From NCBI RefSeq assembly GCF_004799665.1, contig NZ_CP031310.1, positions 1,914,887 to 1,978,886 of the forward strand: DNA of 64,000 nt, written 5' to 3'. Shown one piece after another: positions 55,882 to 62,921 of this stretch. The translations under genes and the position numbers were made by a program. The notes under the pieces are model-generated. The model searched no databases, was not told the origin of the DNA, and saw only the letters and a program-made list of their open reading frames with translations. How positions within the stretch are numbered: the first letter of the stretch is position 1; every line of letters starts with the position of its first letter. The DNA is from Halapricum salinum. Lineage in GTDB: Archaea; Halobacteriota; Halobacteria; Halobacteriales; Haloarculaceae.

Positions 55882-55965
55882 ATGGACCGTCAACAGATCG
55901 TCGCGATCGTTCTGGTCGTGCTCATGCTCGGCTCGTCGATCGCGTACGCCGTGACCCTGATCTGA
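55882..55965 (+). CDS. 27-residue hydrophobic peptide
   Basis: ATG at 55882 opens MDRQQIVAIVLVVLMLGSSI, ending AYAVTLI and a TGA at 55963-55965. A single hydrophobic helix follows a charged MDRQQ head. I recall closely similar short ORFs in many haloarchaea, usually beginning MDRR or MDKRQ and ending near YA, which is unusual for chance sequence. It is downstream of taw2 by 63 bases. Function unknown; a membrane-inserted micropeptide is the natural guess. Confidence 0.6.
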   Translation: MDRQQIVAIVLVVLMLGSSIAYAVTLI

Positions 55966-56110
55966 CACTGCTCGACGAACTCGGGCTGGTTTCGAGTTCC
56001 GATTCATCTCGGATCGGAATTATCGTCCTCCGGTTCGCGACTCCACTCCCGTCTGACCAGAATCCGGCCTTCTTCGACGCGATCCTCGAACAGCGATCGA
56101 TCCTCCTCCC

Positions 56111-56596
56111 TCAGAACAGTCCAGCGACGCCGCTGAGGACGGCTCCAAGCCCGAACAGCCCGACGATCGCTCCGACGCCGAGCGCGAGCTTCTGCCAGCG
56201 CGTCCACCGGAACAGTTCCGACTCCGAGAGCGTCGAGACGACGAACAGCCCGTCACCTTCGGGTGGCTGGATCACGCCGTCCGACGGTCCCGTGACCGTT
56301 CCGCCCTCGGCCGTCGGGTGCACGTCGCCGAGGACGTACACCGAGTCGCCGTCCTGAACCGTCCCCTCGTAATAGCGCCGGTCGCCGTCCTTGTTGCCCA
56401 TATCGACACCGACCGACTGGTCGAACTGCGGCCGGAGATTCGGCTGCTGGACGACGAAGTCCTCGATGTGATCCGGCGTCGACTTGATCGCACGTGCCAC
56501 CCGGAACTTCCCGTATCCATAGTACCCGATTCCACCCCCGATCAGGAGCAGCACACCACCGATAACGATACTTGCAACAGACACGCCTGTGAGCAT
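56111..56596 (-). CDS. GIDE-domain-like membrane protein
   Basis: A 161-residue protein. The N-terminal span (VASIVIGGVLLLIGGGIGYYGYGKF) is followed by a beta-rich domain (VARAIKSTPDHIEDFVVQQPNLRPQ and SVYVLGDVHPTAEGG), and a second span ends the chain (LALGVGAIVGLFGLGAVLSGVAGLF). This resembles haloarchaeal proteins annotated with the GIDE domain, found in mitochondrial E3 ligases, but no RING finger is present. Function unknown. Confidence 0.65.
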   Translation of the reverse strand: MLTGVSVASIVIGGVLLLIGGGIGYYGYGKFRVARAIKSTPDHIEDFVVQQPNLRPQFDQSVGVDMGNKDGDRRYYEGTVQDGDSVYVLGDVHPTAEGGTVTGPSDGVIQPPEGDGLFVVSTLSESELFRWTRWQKLALGVGAIVGLFGLGAVLSGVAGLF

Positions 56597-56626
56597 TCGG
56601 TCCCCGGACGTGAACGTTTCTGTTCG

Positions 56627-58399
56627 CTACTCCGTGTCCCAGACGTCGGCCATCGGGCTCCGTTTCGAGCGACTTCCCGACCGTGACGAGCCACCCGAAC
56701 TGGAGGATTGCGATCGCGTCCGCGACTGCCCGCGTGAGCGTCGCGACCGCGTGCTCGTCCCGGCCGTCGCTGCACCGGGATCGAACTGGGGGAGATCCGG
56801 GGCCGTCATGCGGTCGACCTGCTCGGCGAACCACTCGGGCATGTCCGTTCGAGCGCGCTCGAACAGGTCCAGCAGCGAGTCGTCCCCGAGGTATGTCGCC
56901 CCGTAGTCGTCGGGCGCACGAACGACCCGTCCACAGGCCTGGATCACGGTTCTGAGGGCCGAGCGGTAGTACCAGCCCCACTGGCCGTCTTCCAGTCGCC
57001 GGGCGACTCTTGAATCCCGGGTGTTCGGATAGGGGGCCTTGCAGAGCAGTTGCCAGCGACAGAGATCACCCTCCAGGTCCAGGGCTTCTTCCATCTTCAC
57101 CGAGAGGAAGACGTCGGGGTCGTCGCTGCGCTGCCAGGCCGCCAGTTGCCCGTCCCGGTCTTCTTTCTCGTGGCTTCGAATCCGTGAGCCGACACCGAAC
57201 TCCGACAGCAGGCGCGCCAGTTCGTCTTTGATCGCGTAGGAGTGGCAGTGCACCAGCCCTTTCTCGTCGGGGTGGTGGGCCATGATCCGCACCAGAACAC
57301 GAGCGATCTTCGGCAGCGTCTCCTCGCGGTGTTCGTAGGTCATCTTTCCCTGGGTGACGTCGTACAGCGGCCGGTTCTCGACGGGGAAGGTGTGGGGAAC
57401 GTCCACCAGCGCAACGCGTTCGGGATCGAGCCCGACGTTCCGGCAGAAAGCGTCCTTGTTGAGGATCGTGGCAGAGAGGAGTGCGAATTTGTTGCCACGA
57501 TCCCAGACAGTATGGCCCAGGAAGCGCTCGGGGTCGAGTGGTTTGATCGTTACTGACGATCCTTCGCCGTCGGGCTGGTCGACGACCCACGTCGTCGCGG
57601 CCTCGGGGTCGCGATACTCCTCGCGGAACCACTTCAGGTCCGACCGCAACTGCTGGAGGCGGTCGCGTTCTGCGGCCTCTTCGGGGTCGATCTCGGCGTT
57701 GCCTCTGAGTTCGGAGAGCCGGCGGTCGGCAGCTTGAATCAACCCTTGCGCGTAGGCGGCGGCGTCCTCCAGATCCTCGACGTTCGGGGGTTTGCGGGCG
57801 TCCCACACGGGAACGGTATCGGGTCGCAGGTCGATGGTGGCGTACATCTCGGCCCACTCGCCCAGACCGTGGGCCTCGTCGATGACGACGACGTCGCGGG
57901 TGCCGAAGACATCGCTGCCGGCGGTCTGCATGAAATAGGCGAGGGTCATCGCCGCGATCCGGCGGTTGGCCGCGATCGCCCTGTCAGAAAAGTACGGACA
58001 GCGGTGCTTGACCTGACAGTCGAACTCCCGCTCGCGGACGCAGGGTGCCTGGTCGACGGGAGTGTCGGTCTCTCCCGGCAGAATACAGTCGTAGTTGTTC
58101 TTCCCGCGGATGATCGACAGATCGTCGAGCAGCGAATCGGAGGCCACGTCGTCCAGTTGCGAGACCTGCGGCGTCGTGTAGAAGGCGTCGATCGGCTGGC
58201 TCGCGGAGGCCTGACTGCCCTCACGAGCACAGCCGGCGATGGCCCGCGCCAGGAGGGACTTGCCGCTGCCGGTCGGTGCGCGAACGAGGACGACGTCGTT
58301 GCCGGCCTCGAACGCCGCGCGGATGTCCGACAGGGCCTGTTTCTGGGCTCCGCGGTATTCGGGCGCAGGGAAGGCTTCCTCGATACGAGACGGGTCCAC
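56627..58399 (-). CDS. XPD/DinG-like superfamily 2 DNA helicase
   Basis: A 590-residue helicase. I place the start at a GTG at 58399, giving MDPSRIEEAFPAPEYRGAQKQAL; the open frame continues upstream for 90 unlikely codons. Walker A is APTGSGKSLLARAIAG, the iron-sulfur-like Cys group appears as DCILPGETDTPVDQAPCVREREFDCQVKHRCPYF, motif II is VVIDEAHGLGEW, and motif VI is IQACGRVVRAPDDYG. The C-terminal tail is a basic, Ser/Arg-rich low-complexity run (residues about 545-580). The Cys pattern suggests an FeS-containing 5' to 3' helicase as in XPD; cellular role unproven. Confidence 0.88.
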   Translation of the reverse strand: MDPSRIEEAFPAPEYRGAQKQALSDIRAAFEAGNDVVLVRAPTGSGKSLLARAIAGCAREGSQASASQPIDAFYTTPQVSQLDDVASDSLLDDLSIIRGKNNYDCILPGETDTPVDQAPCVREREFDCQVKHRCPYFSDRAIAANRRIAAMTLAYFMQTAGSDVFGTRDVVVIDEAHGLGEWAEMYATIDLRPDTVPVWDARKPPNVEDLEDAAAYAQGLIQAADRRLSELRGNAEIDPEEAAERDRLQQLRSDLKWFREEYRDPEAATTWVVDQPDGEGSSVTIKPLDPERFLGHTVWDRGNKFALLSATILNKDAFCRNVGLDPERVALVDVPHTFPVENRPLYDVTQGKMTYEHREETLPKIARVLVRIMAHHPDEKGLVHCHSYAIKDELARLLSEFGVGSRIRSHEKEDRDGQLAAWQRSDDPDVFLSVKMEEALDLEGDLCRWQLLCKAPYPNTRDSRVARRLEDGQWGWYYRSALRTVIQACGRVVRAPDDYGATYLGDDSLLDLFERARTDMPEWFAEQVDRMTAPDLPQFDPGAATAGTSTRSRRSRGQSRTRSQSSSSGGSSRSGSRSKRSPMADVWDTE

Positions 58400-58452
58400 A
58401 CTCAAGTGGGAGAGCGGGGCCGCCCTAAACGTAGCGGTCGTCGGCGTAACAG

Positions 58453-58459
58453 TTTTATT
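58453..58459 (+). promoter_or_regulatory. TATA box of the lipoprotein-pilin fusion gene
   Basis: TTTTATT at 58453-58459 lies 23-29 bases before the ATG at 58482, in the 82-base gap shared with the divergent helicase gene. Confidence 0.55.
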
Positions 58460-58481
58460 CCTACTCCGGGCTGCTTCTTGT

Positions 58482-59819
58482 ATGGCAGAACGACGCGTAA
58501 CGAGGCGGACAGCACTCAAGACTGGGGCCGGAGCAGGCCTTCTCACGGCACTGACTGGCTGTCTGGACAGTGGGTCGAGCAGCGACAACGGCGACGGCCC
58601 GAGTGGTGGTGGCGGCGGCAGCGTAGACGTCGTCCCGTCGAACGCGAGCGCGGTCGTCTCTCTCGACACCGGGGCGTTGCTCGACGGCGAACTCGTCCGC
58701 CGGAGCTTCGACCGGGCACTGGAACTCGTCCAGCAGCAGCGCTCGGCCGAGCTCCCGATCGAGAGTTACGAGCAGGCGCTCTCGATGGCCGAGTCGGAGA
58801 TCGGCCTCGATCCCAGGGGTCTGCAGTGGGCGCAGTTCTTCTCGGATCCGTCTGGATCGACTGCCGGACTGCTCTTCGAGGCCGACTGGAGCGAGGAGGA
58901 GATCGTTACGGCTGTCGAGAGTGAGGGGCCCACGCTCACCAGTCGCTCCGAGAGCGGTCATACGATCTACGCCGACGAGGAGGGGAGCGAGGGGATGGTC
59001 GCGCTCGCCGACGGCCGCTTCCTGCTGGCCGAGAGCGCGACGATCGACTCGGTCCTTGCGGTCCTCGCAGGTGACGCCGAGCCAGTCAGCGGGGCGCTCG
59101 CGGACGCCTACGCCGACACCGCTGGGATGATGCGTTTTGCGGCTGACGTCAGTGACGCCGATCTCGGTGGGGACGAGCAGCTGTCCGCGGTCGACGACGC
59201 AACGATGGTTTCGGGCTCGCTCACCGCCAGCGGTGACACGCGAACGTTTCGGATGGACGTGTCGATGGCCGACTCGGATTCGGCCGCCCGGATGGCCGAG
59301 CAGGCCAACGCCGCGCTCACGCTCGCCGAAGGGCAGCTCGACCAGTACCCGGAAGTCGAGCAGTACATCGAGAACCCAGAGCAGCACCTCGATGCAGTCG
59401 GGGTTACACAGTCGGGCTCGACCGTGACGGTCACCTACGGCGGGAGCGTCGACCTGGTCGCCGAAGGTGGGATGCTCATCCTCGCGGCCGTCGTCGGCTC
59501 GTTCGTGCTGGGGATTGGCGAGAGCACTGCGCCCGTCGCTCCGCAAGCGTCGTTCAACTGGGACTACGACGGCGAGTCCGTGACCATTACTCACCAGGCT
59601 GGCGACGTGATCGACGGTCCGAATCTCTACGTCCGCGGATCCACCGGGAACGGAACCATCGACAGGTCGTGGGCAGCGTACGGCGTGACCGAGGTCTCCG
59701 CGGGGACGAGCGTTACCGTCGAGGACGTTTCCGACGCGTACGAACTCATGCTCGTCTGGGTCGGTGATAGCGATGGGAATTCTGCAGTTCTCTCCGAGAA
59801 CCTGGGCCCCGACGCCTGA
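58482..59819 (+). CDS. Tat lipoprotein with a C-terminal pilin-like segment
   Basis: A 445-residue protein. MAERRVTRRTALKTGAGAGLLTALTGC is a twin-arginine lipoprotein signal. A Gly/Ser linker and an alpha/beta domain follow (residues about 48-315, with SNASAVVSLDTGALLDGELVRRSF and GMVALADGRFLLAESATIDSVLAVL). Residues about 326-340 form a hydrophobic span (LILAAVVGSFVLGIG), and the rest (APQASFNWDYDGESVTITHQAGDVIDGPNLYVRG) is like the globular domain of archaeal DUF1628 pilins. The combination of a lipoprotein anchor with a mid-chain pilin-like helix is not one I know as a named family. The gene ends directly at the 80-base element copy 2. Confidence 0.8.
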   Translation: MAERRVTRRTALKTGAGAGLLTALTGCLDSGSSSDNGDGPSGGGGGSVDVVPSNASAVVSLDTGALLDGELVRRSFDRALELVQQQRSAELPIESYEQALSMAESEIGLDPRGLQWAQFFSDPSGSTAGLLFEADWSEEEIVTAVESEGPTLTSRSESGHTIYADEEGSEGMVALADGRFLLAESATIDSVLAVLAGDAEPVSGALADAYADTAGMMRFAADVSDADLGGDEQLSAVDDATMVSGSLTASGDTRTFRMDVSMADSDSAARMAEQANAALTLAEGQLDQYPEVEQYIENPEQHLDAVGVTQSGSTVTVTYGGSVDLVAEGGMLILAAVVGSFVLGIGESTAPVAPQASFNWDYDGESVTITHQAGDVIDGPNLYVRGSTGNGTIDRSWAAYGVTEVSAGTSVTVEDVSDAYELMLVWVGDSDGNSAVLSENLGPDA

Positions 59820-59899
59820 TAGTGATTATTGTAGGTCTGTTCCGGATCGATCGCCCGACAGCGGACGGTCGTACCGGTAAATCGTTACAATAATCACTA
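59820..59899. repeat. 80-base element with terminal inverted repeats, copy 2
   Basis: TAGTGATTATTGTA (59820-59833) and TACAATAATCACTA (59886-59899) are perfect 14-base inverted repeats bounding 52 bases. It starts right after the TGA of the preceding gene and ends six bases before the stop of the convergent zinc-finger gene, so it fills the intergenic space. Same length and GGTCTGTTCC box as copy 1 at 43092. It could act as a bidirectional terminator hairpin as well as a mobile element. Confidence 0.82.
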
Positions 59900-59905
59900 C
59901 GACCA

Positions 59906-60118
59906 CTACTCGACTGTCAGTGCTTCGACGTCCGCGGCGGTCGCCTCGCGGTCGTCGGGCAGTCGCTCGACGCAGTCGAAACAGAGGAAGTGCTCGCTGC
60001 CGTCGGCCAGTTCGAGGTCGACGCCCCCGCTGGAGCCGCCGGCTTGACTCCAGAAGTCGCTGATTCCGCCGGCAATACGGGTCCGCTCGTCACAGCCGTC
60101 ACAGCGCTGTGTCGACAT
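59906..60118 (-). CDS. Small zinc-finger protein, DUF7561-like
   Basis: A 70-residue protein starting MSTQRCDGCDERTRIAGGI at 60118. Two Cys pairs (CDGC at residues 6-9 and CFDC near residue 46) enclose a Gly/Ser-rich loop (WSQAGGSSGGVDLEL). The tail is acidic. This matches a widespread haloarchaeal small zinc-binding family (I recall it as DUF7561); function unknown. The ATG at 60118 is better than the one 20 codons upstream because the family begins at MSxxxCDGC. Confidence 0.7.
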   Translation of the reverse strand: MSTQRCDGCDERTRIAGGISDFWSQAGGSSGGVDLELADGSEHFLCFDCVERLPDDREATAADVEALTVE

Positions 60119-60204
60119 TCGGACGTGCTTGGCGCTGGGAGTGGAAAAGTCTTCTTCGCGGGTAGTGTTGCCACTCACGAACTCGGGCCGAGACCGAATT
60201 CCCG

Positions 60205-60378
60205 TCAGGACGATTTGATCTCTTCGAACTGATCGAGGAGGTCCTCAGTCGACTCGCCGCTGTCGTACTCGACTTTGCCGTGGTAGGTCGTCCGCTCGTC
60301 GTCGAAACTCGCGTCGACCTCGCTGTTTTTCCGCTCACGGCGTTCGTATTCGTCTTCGTCGAATGCACCCATCGACAT
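60205..60378 (-). CDS. DUF5786 family protein
   Basis: A 57-residue acidic protein starting MSMGAFDEDEYERRERKNSE at 60378. The sequence DERTTYHGKVEYDSGESTEDLL is characteristic of the haloarchaeal DUF5786 family, and the end LDQFEEIKSS also fits. It is entirely hydrophilic. The promoter TTCATAAATG on the minus strand at 60409-60418 lies 31-40 bases before the start. Function unknown. Confidence 0.82.
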   Translation of the reverse strand: MSMGAFDEDEYERRERKNSEVDASFDDERTTYHGKVEYDSGESTEDLLDQFEEIKSS

Positions 60379-60464
60379 AGTGTACCACACTCACGCTTGT
60401 TCGTTCTCATTTATGAATGTAACGCCCACTCATGGCTATTGTTGGCACACCACTGCCGATGCCA

Positions 60465-60475
60465 CGAAATTTATA
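60465..60475 (+). promoter_or_regulatory. BRE and TATA box of the third M48 protease gene
   Basis: CGAAATTTATA (60465-60475) combines a BRE-like CGAAA with the TATA core TTTATA, 27-37 bases before the ATG at 60502. This is the clearest promoter in the window and implies a leaderless mRNA. Confidence 0.75.
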
Positions 60476-60501
60476 CGGGTCAGCGCCCAACCCCCGGTAC
60501 A

Positions 60502-61341
60502 ATGAGACATCCAGGCCTGAAACTCCGAATGGCGGTCGTCGGATCGATCCTGTTCGGATTCTACGCCCTCGTTGCAGGGTTGCTCTACCTGACCTTCGGT
60601 GGGACGATGACCGTTCTCGCGGCCGTCCTGGTGGGCAGCGTCCTGCTGATCGGTGCACAGTACAAGATCGGCAAGTGGGGCGCCCTCAAGAGTGTCGGGG
60701 CACAGGACATGCCGGAAGACGACCCGCGCTTCCGTGAGATCCACCGGACCGTCGAGGAGCTGAGCGACGAGATGGGGATCGACAAGCCCCGGCTGATGAT
60801 CGCGGACATGGGCGTCCCCAACGCCTTCGCCGTCGGTCGAAAGGGTGCCGGCGTCGTCGTCGTCTCCTCACAGCTCATCCAGTTGCTCGACAAAGAGGAA
60901 CTCGACGGCGTGATCGCCCACGAACTGGCCCACATCAAGAACCGCGACGTCGTGATGATGGTCATCGGCCAGGGGATCGCGACGATCGTCGGCCTCGTGG
61001 CGCAGTTCGCCGTGATGTTCGCCGGCGACAACGACATCGCCGACCTCTTCCTCGGTATGATCGTCGGGAACATAGTTCAGTTCCTCGTCATGTTGTTCGT
61101 GCTGGCGATCTCGCGCTACCGCGAGTACGTCGCCGACAGTGACGCTGCCGGTGCGATCGGCCAGGGCGACCCGCTCGCCCGCGCGCTCGAGAAGATCAGC
61201 AACACCGACCACAGCCGGAGCAAGGTCAGTGAGGAGGCCAGCGCGCTGTGTATCTTCGGCGAATCGAAGAGCTTCCTCTCGAAGATCGTCTCGACGCACC
61301 CGCCGACCGAAAAGCGGATCGAGAAACTCCGTTCCTACTAG
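60502..61341 (+). CDS. htpX: Membrane protease HtpX (second classical copy)
   Basis: A 279-residue M48 metallopeptidase. Two spans at residues 12-53 are followed by GVPNAFAVGRKGAGVVVVSSQ, the zinc motif HELAHIKNRD (first His residue 140), two further spans, REYVADSDAAGAIG, and the C-terminal THPPTEKRIEKLRSY. It is closely related in layout to the htpX at 19430 but has no pspAB partner. Copy C of the hairpin element begins a few bases after its stop. Its role should again be membrane-protein quality control, perhaps under different conditions given its separate strong promoter. Confidence 0.93.
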   Translation: MRHPGLKLRMAVVGSILFGFYALVAGLLYLTFGGTMTVLAAVLVGSVLLIGAQYKIGKWGALKSVGAQDMPEDDPRFREIHRTVEELSDEMGIDKPRLMIADMGVPNAFAVGRKGAGVVVVSSQLIQLLDKEELDGVIAHELAHIKNRDVVMMVIGQGIATIVGLVAQFAVMFAGDNDIADLFLGMIVGNIVQFLVMLFVLAISRYREYVADSDAAGAIGQGDPLARALEKISNTDHSRSKVSEEASALCIFGESKSFLSKIVSTHPPTEKRIEKLRSY

Positions 61342-61344
61342 GAA

Positions 61345-61540
61345 CCACTTTTTCCGCCTCGGGTTTCCTCGCGCGCTTTGTAGAGCGCGCTGCGGGAACA
61401 GCGTTGCGGCTTCGCCGCAACGGCATTCGGTCGCGGGCGTCGCCCGCGACCCGCGGCGCAAAAACTTGGGGAAAAAAGCCGGAATCGCCTTGGGAGGGCG
61501 ATTCCGGAGAAACGGCGACTCTGTCGCCGTATGCTGGCCA
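61345..61540. repeat. CAAAAACTTGGGG hairpin element, copy C
   Basis: Begins with CCACTTTTT (61346-61354) and CTCGGGTTTCCTCG, three bases after the htpX stop. Three strong palindromes follow: GCGCGCT with AGCGCGC; GTTGCGGC with GCCGCAAC; GTCGCGGGC with GCCCGCGAC. Then come CGCAAAAACTTGGGGAAAAA (61457-61476), hairpin 1 (61479-61489 with 61497-61507, 11 bp), GAGAAA, hairpin 2 (61513-61519 with 61523-61529, 7 bp, TCT loop), and TATGCTGGCC. The longest hairpin 1 and best preserved palindromes of the three copies. The rest of the 392-base gap up to 61733 holds the core fragment at 61550 and then nothing else that I can identify. Confidence 0.9.
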
Positions 61541-61549
61541 ACTCTACAG

Positions 61550-61676
61550 CAGCAGGCCTGCCCTTCCCCGGGTCGCGCGCTCACGGGTCACTGCGTTCCC
61601 CGTTCGCAATCGAGACGCTCCCTGCGGTCGCGTCTCGCACGCGCTCCCGGCCACCGCTGGCAGTCGGACGTGTCGA
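61550..61676. repeat. Core fragment of the nested-palindrome element
   Basis: GCAGGCCTGCCCTTCCCCGG continues into GTCGC and, further on, GCGCTCCCGGCCACCGC, matching the conserved core of the elements at 7995 and 24857, but the outer inverted arms are absent. The variable loop here is longer and itself palindromic (GAGACGC with GCGTCTC). It lies 10 bases after hairpin element copy C, so two repeat families are joined here. Confidence 0.7.
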
Positions 61677-61733
61677 GGGCATACCCTGGCGTCCGGCGTC
61701 ACGTTCAAATCGTTGCGGTCCCCCGTCAGAGAC

Positions 61734-62159
61734 GTGTCCGAGACACCGTCGCCAGCACCGTTTCTCCCGCGGACGGCCGCGTTTCTCTGCGATCAGGTCG
61801 TCGTCCTCGTGCTCGTCGTCGGGCCACTCGCCGTGGCTGGCGTCGATGTCCTCGCACCCGCGAATCGGACGCCGATCTTCCTCGCGCTAATGGGCGCGGC
61901 CTTTACCTATCACTTCCTGCTAGAGTGGCTGTTCGGGACAACCCTCGGCAAACGGGGATTCGATCTCAGAGTCGTCGCCGACGACGGTCAGCCGCTCGGA
62001 CTCTGGGGCTCGTTCGTCCGGAACGCCCTCAGACTGATCGACGGCCTGGGCTACTGGACGGTCGCGACAGTGATCCTCTTCTATCGCGGTGACGGCAAGC
62101 GTCTCGGGGACGTGCTCGGGCGGACGCTGGTCGTTCGAGCGACTACCGACGCTCGATGA
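61734..62159 (+). CDS. RDD family membrane protein
   Basis: A 141-residue protein. No ATG fits; the GTG at 61734 gives MSETPSPAPFLPRTAAFLCDQVVVLVLVV, which starts at the RDD motif position (R-A-x-x-D, here RTAAFLCDQ). Three hydrophobic stretches follow, with TLGKRGFDLRVVADDGQPLGLWGSFVRNALRLIDGLGY in between, the second conserved part of RDD proteins. Function unknown, possibly transport. Its last 17 bases overlap the convergent kptA gene. Confidence 0.8.
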   Translation: MSETPSPAPFLPRTAAFLCDQVVVLVLVVGPLAVAGVDVLAPANRTPIFLALMGAAFTYHFLLEWLFGTTLGKRGFDLRVVADDGQPLGLWGSFVRNALRLIDGLGYWTVATVILFYRGDGKRLGDVLGRTLVVRATTDAR

Positions 62160-62835
62160 ATCTCGGGGGGACGCGATCGGTCGTGAACACCTCGCGGCCA
62201 CGCTTCGTAATCTCGTGACCCGTTTCCTGCATCGCGGCCGCGTCCACTTCCAGAATCACGGGCTCGTCGGCGTGTCTCGACCCCACTTCTCGGGCCGCTT
62301 CGACCGTCCCAGAGAGGTGGACCTGCTGGCGATTCATCGGCTTGAGTCCCTCGGCGAAGATCGCATCGAGGTTCCGCGGTGCGGTCCCGTGATAGAGCGT
62401 TTCGGGAACGGGCATCTCGCCGGCTTCGAGATCGACCGCGACGGAGTGGCCGTAGGCGGCGCGGATTCGATCGTCGCTGCTCACGGGCCGGCGCGCTCCC
62501 CGTTCGCGATCGCGGTTTCTCGCGCCGCTCGAAACCGTGCCTCGTTCGAATCGCCCTTTCGGATCGGTGGTGACGACCGCCCGGACTGCCGCTCTGTCGG
62601 CCCAGTCGTACTTGCGCTCGACGGCCGCCACCAGCGAGTCCGAGTCGGTCCAGCCGCCCTCGTCGAGTTCGATTCCGACATCGTCGGGGAAATGTCGGAG
62701 TGCGCCGCTGAGGAACTTCGAGAGCTGTCGTCTGCGAGCGCCCGAGAGTACGGGCTCGAGCGATCGCTCACAGACGGGACACGTTTCGCCCTCGCAGGGG
62801 CCATGCTCGGGACAGACGGCGACGGGACTCGTCAT
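62143..62835 (-). CDS. kptA: RNA 2'-phosphotransferase KptA
   Basis: A 230-residue protein starting MTSPVAVCPEHGPCEGETC at 62835. An N-terminal zinc motif (CPEHGPC, then CPVCERSL) common in haloarchaeal KptA precedes the winged-helix domain (LSKFLSGALRHFPDDVGIELDEGGW). The catalytic domain has IRAAYGHSVAV, the LYHGTAPRNLDAIFAEGLKPMNRQQVHLS NAD-binding segment (broken by no gaps) and VILEVDAAAM. It removes a 2'-phosphate using NAD, as Tpt1 does after tRNA splicing. A 20-odd residue basic insert (SSGARNRDRERGARRPVSS) precedes the catalytic IRAAYGHS; I do not expect it in most relatives. Confidence 0.9.
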   Translation of the reverse strand: MTSPVAVCPEHGPCEGETCPVCERSLEPVLSGARRRQLSKFLSGALRHFPDDVGIELDEGGWTDSDSLVAAVERKYDWADRAAVRAVVTTDPKGRFERGTVSSGARNRDRERGARRPVSSDDRIRAAYGHSVAVDLEAGEMPVPETLYHGTAPRNLDAIFAEGLKPMNRQQVHLSGTVEAAREVGSRHADEPVILEVDAAAMQETGHEITKRGREVFTTDRVPPRFIERR

Positions 62836-62884
62836 TCGGGGGAGCGTTTCGGGTCGAACGGGAAAAGCCGTTCGTGACGACAGG

Positions 62885-62893
62885 GCTTTACTC
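62885..62893 (+). promoter_or_regulatory. TATA-like element of truD
   Basis: GCTTTACTC (62885-62893) lies 29-37 bases before the truD ATG at 62922, in the 86-base gap shared with the divergent kptA gene. Confidence 0.45.
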
Positions 62894-62921
62894 CTCGCCC
62901 GGCAGGGTTTGACCAACGCAG

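Noticed and set aside
56004-56110. A minus-strand reading stretch LREEDRSLFEDRVEEGRILV (and on to the TGA at 56004-56006) behind the GIDE-like gene.
   Set aside because: The residues look protein-like, but no ATG, GTG or TTG start lies in the frame before the neighbour's end. It may be a remnant; I do not call a gene.
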